From DATKCA01 sp035544675 (GTDB lineage Bacteria; Acidobacteriota; Thermoanaerobaculia; Gp7-AA8), in assembly GCA_035544675.1 (NCBI GenBank), contig DATKCA010000049.1, positions 1-19,697 of the forward strand: a stretch of DNA of 19,697 nt, given 5' to 3'. The translations under genes and the position numbers were made by a program. Of the stretch, positions 7,103 to 13,792 are shown piece by piece (position 1 is the first letter of the stretch; every line of letters starts with the position of its first letter). The notes beneath the pieces were generated by a model. The model searched no databases. It was not told the DNA's origin and worked only from the letters and a program-made list of their open reading frames with translations.

Positions 7103-7173
7103 GAAAGGATGAAGGATGAAGGATGAAGGATGAAGTCTGCAGGAAGCTCATCCTTCATCCTTCATCCTTCATC
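7103..7173. repeat. Inverted TGAAGGA heptanucleotide arrays overlapping a gene start
   Basis: The left array is TGAAGGA x3 plus flanking partial units (7103-7135) and the right array is TCATCCT x3 plus a partial (7148-7173), with a 12-nt loop: a near-perfect hairpin. Each left unit contains both a GAAGG and an ATG, so ATGs recur at 7109, 7116, 7123 and 7130 in rotating frames. Translation of the right array gives the ILHPSSFI string in the TPM preprotein. Confidence 0.88.
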
Positions 7174-7962
7174 TGTACCGCGCTGATCGTTGCGCTCGTT
7201 GCTTCTTCCGCGCTGGCCCTCGACATCCCTCCGCCTCCCACCCGCTGGTTCACCGATCAGGCCGGGCTCCTCAGCGCCTCCGATGCTGAGGCGCTGAACA
7301 GCAAGCTCCAGGCGTTTGAGCAGCAGAGCGGCGCGCAGTTCATCATCTACGTCTTCCCCTCGCTCGAGGGTGAGGCGATGGAGGATTTCACCATCCGCGC
7401 CGCGGAGCGGTGGAAAGTCGGGAACCGGAAGTACGACAACGGCCTGATCCTCTTCGTCTTCGTCCAGGATAAGAAGCTGCGCATCGAGGTCGGTTACGGC
7501 CTGGAGGGATCGGTCACGGACGCGATCTCCTCGCGCGTGATCCGCGACGTCATCGCCCCGCGGTTCCAGCAGGGCGACTGGGCGGGCGGGCTGAGCGCGG
7601 GGGCGGACGCGATCATCGCGCGCATCACCACAGGCGAGGCGCCGGTCGAGCCGGTGGCCGGACGCCGCACGGCGGCCGACGAGATCGGGACGCGTGACAT
7701 CCCCCCCTTCTTCATCCTGCTGATCGTACTCTTCGTATTCTTCGTCCTGGTCCCGGCGCTGACCGGTGGCCGCAGAGGTCGTCGCGGGGCGGGCGGGTGC
7801 GGGGGCTGCCTGTGGCCGGCGCTCTTCCTGGGAGGCGGGGGACGGGGCGGATTCACGATCGGGCATGGCCGCGGCGGGTGGGGTGGAGGGGGTGGGTTCG
7901 GGGGCGGGTTCGGGGGCGGGGGAGGGTCGTTCGGCGGCGGCGGCGCATCAGGAGGCTGGTGA
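7123..7962 (+). CDS. Exported, membrane-anchored TPM-domain protein (YgcG-like), Gly-rich tail
   Basis: A 279-residue TPM-domain protein. Family members include a thylakoid phosphatase-like plant protein and bacterial YgcG; activity here is unknown. Layout: signal peptide (likely cut after Ala32, ASSALA), TPM domain (~42-170, with FTDQAGLLS and DNGLILFVF...GYGLEG), membrane helix (~194-213) and a C-terminal stretch dominated by glycine (GGGGSFGGGG), typical of this subgroup. The ATG at 7123 is the only standard in-frame start that includes a signal peptide. Its n-region and part of the hydrophobic core are encoded by the heptanucleotide hairpin, and GAAGG (7111-7115) serves as ribosome-binding site. 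The stop overlaps the next start by 1 bp. The domain is certain; the N-terminus is unusual. Confidence 0.9.
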   Translation: MKDEVCRKLILHPSSFICTALIVALVASSALALDIPPPPTRWFTDQAGLLSASDAEALNSKLQAFEQQSGAQFIIYVFPSLEGEAMEDFTIRAAERWKVGNRKYDNGLILFVFVQDKKLRIEVGYGLEGSVTDAISSRVIRDVIAPRFQQGDWAGGLSAGADAIIARITTGEAPVEPVAGRRTAADEIGTRDIPPFFILLIVLFVFFVLVPALTGGRRGRRGAGGCGGCLWPALFLGGGGRGGFTIGHGRGGWGGGGGFGGGFGGGGGSFGGGGASGGW

Positions 7963-8405
7963 TGAATCAGAAAGAGTTCCTGGCGGGACTCGATCAGCCG
8001 CGCATCGTAGGCGCGATCGAGACCGCCGAGAAGAACACATCGGGCGAGATCCGCGTGCACATCCAGCCGCGTGTCGGCAACGCGGACATCCGCACCGTGG
8101 CCGAGAAAACCTTCGAGCGCCTGGGCATGACGAAGACCGCTCTCCGTAACGGCGTCCTGCTGTTCATCGCCTGCGAGGAGCAGCGCTTCGTGATCCTTGG
8201 CGACCGCGGCATCGACGAGAAGGTACCGGCCGGCTTCTGGGACGACATCGCCGCGAAGCTCACCATCCGCTTCAAGGCGGGCGAGTTCACCGATGGCATC
8301 GTCGAAGCGATCCACAGCGCTGGCGAGGAGCTGGGGACCGATTTCCCGCGCCAGAAGGACGATCGCAACGAGCTCACTAACGAGATCAACATCTCGCACT
8401 CGTAG
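7962..8405 (+). CDS. Cytosolic TPM-domain protein, second copy
   Basis: A 147-residue protein without signal peptide or Gly-rich tail, made almost only of a TPM domain: SGEIRVHI (27-34), LRNGVLLFIACEEQRFVILG (61-80), IDEKVPAGFWDDI (84-96). It looks like the short soluble TPM proteins that accompany YgcG-like and LemA genes. The ATG at 7962 shares its A with the upstream TGA stop, and GGAGG (7951-7955) is 6 bp upstream, so it is translationally coupled to the exported TPM gene. The function of the pair is unknown; the cluster LemA, exported TPM, soluble TPM suggests one envelope-associated process. The start and domain call are secure. Confidence 0.9.
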   Translation: MNQKEFLAGLDQPRIVGAIETAEKNTSGEIRVHIQPRVGNADIRTVAEKTFERLGMTKTALRNGVLLFIACEEQRFVILGDRGIDEKVPAGFWDDIAAKLTIRFKAGEFTDGIVEAIHSAGEELGTDFPRQKDDRNELTNEINISHS

Positions 8406-8811
8406 CGTCGTCATCGCGCTGGGATCGAGTCTCGGGCCGCGCCGGCTCCAGCTGAGGCGCGCGCTTCGGGCCTTGAGCCCGTCCGTGCGGCTGGTGAAGG
8501 TCAGCTCAGTGCACGAGACCGAGCCGGTGGACGCTCCCGCCGGGTCACCGCCGTTCCTCAACATGGTGGTGGCAGGGCACACGACTCTGGCCCCCGAGGC
8601 TCTGCTCGAGGAGCTGCAGCGGATCGAGCGGACGCTCGGCCGGAGGAGGACGGCGCGCAACGCGCCCCGCACGATCGACCTCGATCTCATCCTCCACGGC
8701 GCGACGGTCATGCGGACCCCGCGGCTCACTCTGCCGCACCCGCGTTACAGGCAGCGCGGGTTCGTCATGAATCCGCTCCGGGAGCTGAATCTCCCGTGGG
8801 CCGCGCAGTAG
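8293..8811 (+). CDS. folK: 2-amino-4-hydroxy-6-hydroxymethyldihydropteridine pyrophosphokinase
   Basis: Transfers pyrophosphate from ATP to hydroxymethyl-dihydropterin, the step before dihydropteroate synthesis in the folate pathway; cytosolic. Motifs in order are VVIALGSSLG (nucleotides ~8407-8436), ETEPV, PPFLNMVV with the pterin-binding Asn, LLEELQRIERTLGRRR, and RTIDLDLIL with the two metal-binding Asp. The recognisable domain begins near 8401, overlapping the TPM stop, and spans about 136 residues, slightly short for HPPK. The nearest in-frame standard start upstream is the ATG at 8293, giving a 113-bp overlap and a 36-residue unrelated extension. No ATG, GTG or TTG lies between that and the domain. 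A rare start codon (for example ATC at 8413) or coupling from the TPM gene is possible. Function is confident, start is not. Confidence 0.82.
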   Translation: MASSKRSTALARSWGPISRARRTIATSSLTRSTSRTRSVVIALGSSLGPRRLQLRRALRALSPSVRLVKVSSVHETEPVDAPAGSPPFLNMVVAGHTTLAPEALLEELQRIERTLGRRRTARNAPRTIDLDLILHGATVMRTPRLTLPHPRYRQRGFVMNPLRELNLPWAAQ

Positions 8812-8825
8812 AATCGGCTCATCCG

Positions 8826-9281
8826 ATGAACCTGTCCCTGCAGCCTGCCGTGCAGTCCGATCACGAGTTCCTCTACAGGCTGCACTGCACGACCATGCGG
8901 GACTACATCGTCCCCACGTGGGGATGGGACGACCAGGCACAACGCGCCGCCTTCGACCGCCGCGTCAGCACGAATCCTCATCAGGTCATCCTCCTGGATG
9001 GCCAGCGCGTCGGCATGCTGGAGCTCGAGCACCATCCCACGGAGTTGTTCATCGCCAACATCCAGGTCCTGCCGGAGAAGCAGGGACGCGGCATCGGCAG
9101 CGCGATCATCCGCGAGATCGTGGAGCTGGCGCAGAGCTCCGACGCGGTGGCAACGCTCCAGGTCCTCGAAGTGAACGAGCGCGCCCGCCGCCTCTACGAG
9201 CGCCTCGGCTTCCGCGTCGTGGGCGCCGCTCCGCCGCACATCCGCATGCGGGCCTCCCGCCCCCCGGCTGGATGGCACTAG
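8826..9281 (+). CDS. GNAT-family N-acetyltransferase
   Basis: Uses acetyl-CoA to acetylate an amine; the substrate is unknown. It has 151 residues, a typical single GNAT domain. Motif A is VLPEKQGRGIGSAI (81-94), with the Q-G-R-G-I-G phosphate-binding turn, and motif B is ERARRLYERLGFRVVG (118-133). The N-terminal DHEFLYRLHCTTMRDYI resembles general GNATs of the RimI-like type, but I would not assign ribosomal protein acetylation. The start is the ATG at 8826; an in-frame GTG at 8796 would overlap folK by 16 bp and add a short hydrophilic stretch. No clear ribosome-binding site is seen. Its TAG stop overlaps the stop codon of the opposing M23 gene within CTAG. Confidence 0.88.
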   Translation: MNLSLQPAVQSDHEFLYRLHCTTMRDYIVPTWGWDDQAQRAAFDRRVSTNPHQVILLDGQRVGMLELEHHPTELFIANIQVLPEKQGRGIGSAIIREIVELAQSSDAVATLQVLEVNERARRLYERLGFRVVGAAPPHIRMRASRPPAGWH

Positions 9282-10042
9282 CGCGTGCCGTATCCCGCGC
9301 CGAGCGGGGTTTGGACCGAAGCGCGCGTGACGGGCGTGGCACGGGCGAGGATCGGAAACGGATTCACCATCTCGTCGTTCTGATTCACGCCGAAGTGCAG
9401 GTGAGGCGGAGTCGTCAGAGCGTTTCCCGTGTTGCCGACGTATCCGAGGATCTCGCCGCGCTGGACCTCCATGCCTTCGTAGAGGCCGGCCGCCCAGCGG
9501 TCGAGGTGCGCGTAGTAGAACGACGTGCCGCTCTCGGTCGTCAGCCACAGGCAGTGCCCGCCTTTCGGCTGGTTTCCGATGTAGCTGATGATTCCGTCCG
9601 TCACGGCGATGACGGCCGTGCCGCGAGGCGCGAAGATGTCGATGCCGCGGTGCGGCCGCCGGCCGCCGTCGCGCGGATCGCCCCAGCTGTCGTAGAGATT
9701 GACGGAGCGGATTCCGACCACCGGCATCTGCAATGCCGTCCCGGACAGTGGAGCGAACAGCGCCAGCGCCTTCTCGGCGAATGCAGTGTCCCGCTGGGGT
9801 CTTGTCCCCTGTTGCGCCGAGGTGCTCCTGGGGAGCCGGTCGGCTTCGCGCTTGAGCTGGCGATTCAGGTCGGACCGAAGCTGCGCGACCAGATGGCTGA
9901 AGTCATCCTCTTCCGACGCCGGATTGACGGACGCGGCCGTGGAGACGACAGTCGTCGCGCATCCGGTGAGCACCAGACACACCACGGCGACGAACAGGCC
10001 GAGCCTGCTCACCCCCCCACTGCGCCACAAACGGAATTCCAT
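9278..10042 (-). CDS. M23-family zinc metallopeptidase lipoprotein (peptidoglycan hydrolase-like)
   Basis: A probable envelope lipoprotein of 254 residues with a LytM/M23 fold that cuts peptide cross-links in peptidoglycan, or activates amidases if degenerate. The lipobox VLTGC gives lipidation at Cys28. A helical linker follows (~40-95), then the M23 domain (~105-230). Zinc ligands His131 and Asp135 (HRGID) and His216, with His214 (HLHF), are all present, as is His179 in YYAHLD, so it should be active. The ATG at 10042 sits directly before the signal sequence; an upstream GTG/ATG-derived extension of 19 residues is unlikely. It lies 56 bp downstream of radA on the same strand and may be cotranscribed. 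Confidence 0.92.
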   Translation of the reverse strand: MEFRLWRSGGVSRLGLFVAVVCLVLTGCATTVVSTAASVNPASEEDDFSHLVAQLRSDLNRQLKREADRLPRSTSAQQGTRPQRDTAFAEKALALFAPLSGTALQMPVVGIRSVNLYDSWGDPRDGGRRPHRGIDIFAPRGTAVIAVTDGIISYIGNQPKGGHCLWLTTESGTSFYYAHLDRWAAGLYEGMEVQRGEILGYVGNTGNALTTPPHLHFGVNQNDEMVNPFPILARATPVTRASVQTPLGAGYGTR

Positions 10043-10098
10043 GACCCGAGAAGTAGACCGCCCTGAGTGTAAATAAGCGCGGTTGAGCTTGTAAAGCA

Positions 10099-11445
10099 CT
10101 AATTGAAGAGCTGGCTCAGAAAGTCCTCGAGCTTGCGGACTCCGGTCACGGCGGCATCGGCACGGATCTGGGCCGCGTTCGAGTGGGGCACCATGAGGCG
10201 GCGGAAGCCGAGCGCAGCCGCCTCCCGCGCCCGGAGGTCGGGCTGTGACACGCTCCGAATCTCTCCCAGGAGACCAACCTCCCCGAAGACAGCGAGGTCG
10301 TGCGGGAGGGGGGCATTGCGCTGCGACGAGACCAGAGCGGCGATGATGCCGAGATCGAGAGCGGGCTCATCGATCTGGAGACCACCGGCCACGTTGACAT
10401 AGACGTCATGCGAGAGGAAGGTGGGCCCGCCCTTCCGCTCCAGCACCGCGAGCAGGAGGGCCACGCGGTTGGAGTCGATGCCCATGGCCATCCTTCGCGG
10501 GGATGGGAAGTGCGTGGGAGAGACCAGGGCCTGCACCTCGATCATCAGCGGGCGCGTGCCCTCGAGCGCGGCCAGAACGGCTGAGCCCGGAGCGCCGCTC
10601 CGCTGCGACAGCAGCGCCGCGGAAGGATTCGCGACCTCCTCCAGCCCGTCGTCGTGCATCTCGTAGATGGCAACCTCGTTCACCGGTCCGAAGCGGTTCT
10701 TATAGGCACGCACCACCCGGTAGTTCTGAAACTTCTCGCCCTCGAAGTAGAGCACCGTGTCGACGATGTGCTCGAGTGCCTTCGGTCCGGCGATCGTCCC
10801 TTCCTTCGTAATGTGACCGATGAGGAAGATCGGGAGGCCCAGCCGCTTCGCGTGCGACATCAGCACGCCGGAGGAGTCGCGGACCTGACCGGTGGAGCCG
10901 GGCATCGACGAGTTCGCCGAGGTGTGCACCGTCTGGATGGAGTCGACCATGACGGCCACGGGACGCATCTTCTCCACTTCGCCGAGGATCCGCTCGACGG
11001 AAGTCTCGCTGAAGAGGTGGATGTTCGGGTTGGTTGTGCCGAGCCGGCGCGCGCGAAGCGCAACCTGTCGCGGCGACTCCTCTCCGGAGACATAGAGCAC
11101 CGGGCCGCGCCTGGCGAGCTCGTGCGCGGCCTGCAGAAGCAGGGTCGACTTGCCGATCCCGGGCTCGCCGCCCACCAGGACGACCGACCCGGCCACCAGA
11201 CCGCCGCCCAGGACGCGGTCGAAGTCGGGCAACCCGGTGCTGATGCGCGGGGTGTCATCGGACTCGATTCCGTCGATTGGAACCGGGGCCGTCGACGCAC
11301 TGAGCGCCGTCGCCGGTCCTGCCGGCACCGCCGCCGTCTCCTCGGCGAACGAATTCCAGGCATTGCAGTCGGGACAGCGGCCGAGCCATTTCGTGGCCTG
11401 ACTGCCGCACTCGTTGCATGCGTAGACGGTCGCCTTTTTTGCCAT
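10099..11445 (-). CDS. radA: DNA repair protein RadA
   Basis: A branch-migration ATPase that helps process recombination intermediates together with RecA; cytosolic. The 448 residues are the standard length. An N-terminal C4 zinc finger (C10, C13, C24, C27) is followed by a RecA-like ATPase with Walker A GGEPGIGKST (Lys99) and Walker B-like VAVMVDSIQT, the RadA-specific KNRFG motif (249-253), and a C-terminal Lon-protease-like domain (~270-448) without need for proteolytic activity. All diagnostic motifs are intact. Upstream is a 324-bp repeat-rich spacer, so it probably has its own promoter. A weak GGAG lies about 13 bp before the ATG. Confidence 0.96.
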   Translation of the reverse strand: MAKKATVYACNECGSQATKWLGRCPDCNAWNSFAEETAAVPAGPATALSASTAPVPIDGIESDDTPRISTGLPDFDRVLGGGLVAGSVVLVGGEPGIGKSTLLLQAAHELARRGPVLYVSGEESPRQVALRARRLGTTNPNIHLFSETSVERILGEVEKMRPVAVMVDSIQTVHTSANSSMPGSTGQVRDSSGVLMSHAKRLGLPIFLIGHITKEGTIAGPKALEHIVDTVLYFEGEKFQNYRVVRAYKNRFGPVNEVAIYEMHDDGLEEVANPSAALLSQRSGAPGSAVLAALEGTRPLMIEVQALVSPTHFPSPRRMAMGIDSNRVALLLAVLERKGGPTFLSHDVYVNVAGGLQIDEPALDLGIIAALVSSQRNAPLPHDLAVFGEVGLLGEIRSVSQPDLRAREAAALGFRRLMVPHSNAAQIRADAAVTGVRKLEDFLSQLFN

Positions 11446-11595
11446 TGGCTTTGCGGGCTCCGTTCAGAAGCCGGGAGCAGTCTACCGGCTCAGATGTTCA
11501 TGCTCGCCGCCTGCATACGCTTCAGAGAGGCGGAAGAGGAACCTGTCGTCGAAATCCTCCAGTGAGTAGAGTCGGAAGTGGCTAGGGGCTCAAGC

Positions 11596-11637
11596 GTTTC
11601 ACTCGTTCAGTCGCCGCATTCTGAATGCCGGTGAAAC
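11596..11637. repeat. Nested dyad GTTTCAC...GTGAAAC
   Basis: GTTTCAC (11596-11602) pairs with GTGAAAC (11631-11637). Inside it TTCAG (11606-11610) pairs with CTGAA (11621-11625) around a 10-nt loop. This would make a two-tier hairpin upstream of radA and downstream of ansA. Role unknown. Confidence 0.5.
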
Positions 11638-11650
11638 AAATGCGTGAAAA

Positions 11651-11680
11651 GGCCTCGGGCCTCGGGCCTCAGGTCTCGGG
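11651..11680. repeat. GGCCTCG heptanucleotide tandem array
   Basis: Four 7-bp units: ggcctcg, ggcctcg, ggcctca, ggtctcg. There is no clear reverse-complement partner array. Related in form to the other period-7 arrays of the window. Confidence 0.7.
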
Positions 11681-11700
11681 AGATACGACGCCGCTTCCGG

Positions 11701-11746
11701 GTGGAGCGCCGCCGACTCGGCGGCCGCCGGGTCGGCTCCGCTCCAC
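11701..11746. repeat. GTGGAGCG...CGCTCCAC hairpin with inner palindrome
   Basis: The outer arms GTGGAGCG (11701-11708) and CGCTCCAC (11739-11746) are perfect. An inner perfect palindrome, CCGCCGACTCGGCGG, occupies 11709-11723. It is about 25 bp past the ansA stop, in a position to act as a transcript-end structure, and has the same TGGAG/CTCCA ends as the hairpin at 3060-3117. Confidence 0.7.
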
Positions 11747-11769
11747 GAAGGCCCAAGGCCTTGGATAAG

Positions 11770-12780
11770 TTAGAGGGTCACTTCACCGCACAGGTCGCGC
11801 TCCATTGCGCTGCGGACCTGGTCCGGCGAGTCGCCGCGGCTGAACAGGTAATACAGCTTCGCCAGCGCCGCCTCGGCCGTCATGTCGTAGCCGCTGATCA
11901 CACCGGCGCGGGCCAGCGCGGAGCCGGCCGCGTATTCGTGCAGGTTCACGGTTCCTTCGAGGCATTGCGTGCAGTCGACGATGACGACGCCGCGCGAGGT
12001 GGCCTCGGCGAGTGCGGCGACGAAGCCCTCATTGCGATCCGGTCCGTTGCCCACGCCGTACGCCTCGAGGACCAGACCCTGCAGGGGCGGGCGCAGGACG
12101 TTGCGGACCAGGTCCGTGGAGATGCCCGGAAACAGCCGCAGCGCGCTGACCACCGGCGAGGCGAACTCCTGTACCTGGAGCGAGCGGCCCGAGCGGGGCC
12201 GGATCAGGTTCCAGTTCACCTCGATCTCGGTCCCGACGGTTCCGAGCGGTGGAACATTCGGTGAGTCGAACGCCGCGAAGCCGTCGGCGCTGACCTTCGT
12301 GGCCCGGCATCCCCGCAGCAGCTTCCCGCCGAAGTAGAGGCACACCTCCGGGATGTCGTAGCGGGAGGCGATGAGCAGGGACGTGATGAGGTTCTCGCGC
12401 GCATCGTTGCGCACCTCGCACAGCGGGATCTGCGATCCGGTGATGACGACGGGCTTGCTGAGACCCTGGAGCATGAAGGGGAGGGCGGACGAGGTGTAGG
12501 CCATCGTGTCGGTGCCATGCAGCACGATGAAGCCGTCGTAGCGGTCAAAGTGGGCGGCGATGTCGTGCGCGATCCTGACCCACTCGGCCGGCGTCATGTT
12601 CGACGAGTCGAGCAGCGGATCGTACTCGTGGATCGTGTACTCCGGCATCGAGTGGTGCGAGAGCTCGGGCATCGAGCGCATCTGCTCGCTGAGGTAGCCG
12701 CGTTCCACGCGATACCCGTCGCCCGACAGAGTCATTCCGATCGTGCCGCCGGTATGGGCGATGTAGACGCGCTTGCGCAT
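11770..12780 (-). CDS. ansA: Type I (cytosolic) L-asparaginase
   Basis: Hydrolyses L-asparagine to aspartate and ammonia. It has 336 residues and no signal peptide, as expected for the AnsA type. Catalytic residues are in place: Thr13 in HTGGTIGM (9-16), Thr90-Asp91 in VLHGTDTM, and Lys162 in CRATKVSA. The start ATG at 12780 must be right because the nucleophile follows 12 codons later; the next ATG would remove it. No Shine-Dalgarno is visible, and the start lies inside the 3' end of the amidohydrolase frame, so translation probably depends on ribosomes reading the upstream gene. It is the last gene of the tilS-hpt-ftsH-amidohydrolase run. Confidence 0.93.
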   Translation of the reverse strand: MRKRVYIAHTGGTIGMTLSGDGYRVERGYLSEQMRSMPELSHHSMPEYTIHEYDPLLDSSNMTPAEWVRIAHDIAAHFDRYDGFIVLHGTDTMAYTSSALPFMLQGLSKPVVITGSQIPLCEVRNDARENLITSLLIASRYDIPEVCLYFGGKLLRGCRATKVSADGFAAFDSPNVPPLGTVGTEIEVNWNLIRPRSGRSLQVQEFASPVVSALRLFPGISTDLVRNVLRPPLQGLVLEAYGVGNGPDRNEGFVAALAEATSRGVVIVDCTQCLEGTVNLHEYAAGSALARAGVISGYDMTAEAALAKLYYLFSRGDSPDQVRSAMERDLCGEVTL

Positions 12781-13792
12781 CGGCGGCGGATGATATCCGG
12801 TAGACGCGCCCCGCCGCGATGACCGTATCGATCCTCCTCGTGTTGCGGATGTCGAGAAGCGGATCGGCGGTCAGGAGAACGAAGTCGTGCCCGATCACAC
12901 CGAGGAACGTGGCGGCATCCGTGGTTGCGGTGCGCAGCGACTGGAGGGGAGTGAGGCCGGCCCGTACCAGAAGCTCCATCTCGTCGTGAACCGTGAGCTC
13001 GGACGAGTCGGTCCCGGCCAGGAGAGGAACGCCGGCGCGATGCATGGCACCGACGATCGCCAGCGCTCGTTCGCGGTCCGTCTGCGTGACGAGCGTGGGC
13101 ACCTGCCAGGTGCGATTCGCGGCGAGCGCCGGGATCATGTCGAGCGACACCCCGTCCAGGTGCTCGATCGAGGCGATGCCCGCCTCCGACGCCTCGACGG
13201 CCGTCACGGCATCGGGCACATGTCCGGCGAATGGGATCCCGCGCCGCATCGCCTCCTCCGCTACGGCGAAGAAAGCCGCGCGGGGAAGACCGTCGTGGAC
13301 CTTGATGAACTGCGCGCCCGATCCGGCCACCGCGCGCACCGCCGCCACCGCTTCTTCCTCGCTGCTGATGCGGATCGATGGAGCGTTGCGCGACGGCGCC
13401 ATGCCGTCGAAGAGCGGCCCCGACAGCACGATGCGAGGACCCGGCAGCTTGCCGGCCTCGATCTGGCTGCGCCACTTTCTCAGCTCGAGCATGCGCCCAC
13501 CCATGCTGCGCACGCCGGTCACGCCGTGGCCCACGTATCGCTGCAGCTCCTCCGGCCGCCAGACATGCGCGTGCATGTCCCACAACCCGGGGATGAGGAA
13601 CTTGCCGCGGCCGTCGATGGTCTGTGGGCGGCGCGCGGGGATGACCACCGTGGCGTGCTGGCGACGCGACCCCGTCACGGGGTCGATCACGGTCACGCCG
13701 GTGATCGTGACGGCGGGGTCGGGAGCGCAGGCGAACAGCAGAAGGATCAGGAGCCCTCTCCCGCAAGCGCGAGAAGGCACTGAGATCCTCAC
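12545..13792 (-). CDS. Amidohydrolase-superfamily protein with lipoprotein-like signal
   Basis: A metal-dependent hydrolase of the imidazolonepropionase/prolidase-like group, substrate unknown, probably outside the cytoplasmic membrane. Metal ligands are visible: His74/His76 (DMHAHV), Lys164 (FIKVHDG), His191 (FAGHVPD), His211 (IEHLDG) and Asp262 (AGTDSS). The N-terminus ACGRGLLILLLFAC suggests a signal, with a possible lipidated Cys22 (Phe at -2 is atypical). The GTG start 13792-13790 overlaps the ftsH TGA. The usual proline/glycine turn between the last helix and the closing strand is shortened (TFLGVIGHDFVLL). The domain ends near residue ~345 (about 12760), yet the frame stays open to 12545, adding ~70 Arg-rich residues over ansA. 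A lost stop codon or an assembly error is likely. Confidence 0.8.
   Translation of the reverse strand: MRISVPSRACGRGLLILLLFACAPDPAVTITGVTVIDPVTGSRRQHATVVIPARRPQTIDGRGKFLIPGLWDMHAHVWRPEELQRYVGHGVTGVRSMGGRMLELRKWRSQIEAGKLPGPRIVLSGPLFDGMAPSRNAPSIRISSEEEAVAAVRAVAGSGAQFIKVHDGLPRAAFFAVAEEAMRRGIPFAGHVPDAVTAVEASEAGIASIEHLDGVSLDMIPALAANRTWQVPTLVTQTDRERALAIVGAMHRAGVPLLAGTDSSELTVHDEMELLVRAGLTPLQSLRTATTDAATFLGVIGHDFVLLTADPLLDIRNTRRIDTVIAAGRVYRISSAADAQARLHRPYRRHDRNDSVGRRVSRGTRLPQRADALDARALAPLDAGVHDPRVRSAARLVEHDAGRVGQDRARHRRPL

Larger units (their letters stand above)
11446..11769. other. 324-bp repeat-rich intergenic region between ansA and radA
   Basis: I see no credible gene here. Going left to right it holds about 145 bp of unremarkable sequence upstream of radA, a nested dyad (11596-11637), a GGCCTCG heptanucleotide array (11651-11680), a GTGGAGCG...CGCTCCAC hairpin (11701-11746) and a short AAGGCCC/AAGGCCT repeat next to the asparaginase stop. 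The radA promoter presumably lies in the first part, but no convincing -10/-35 pair is visible. Confidence 0.6.
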
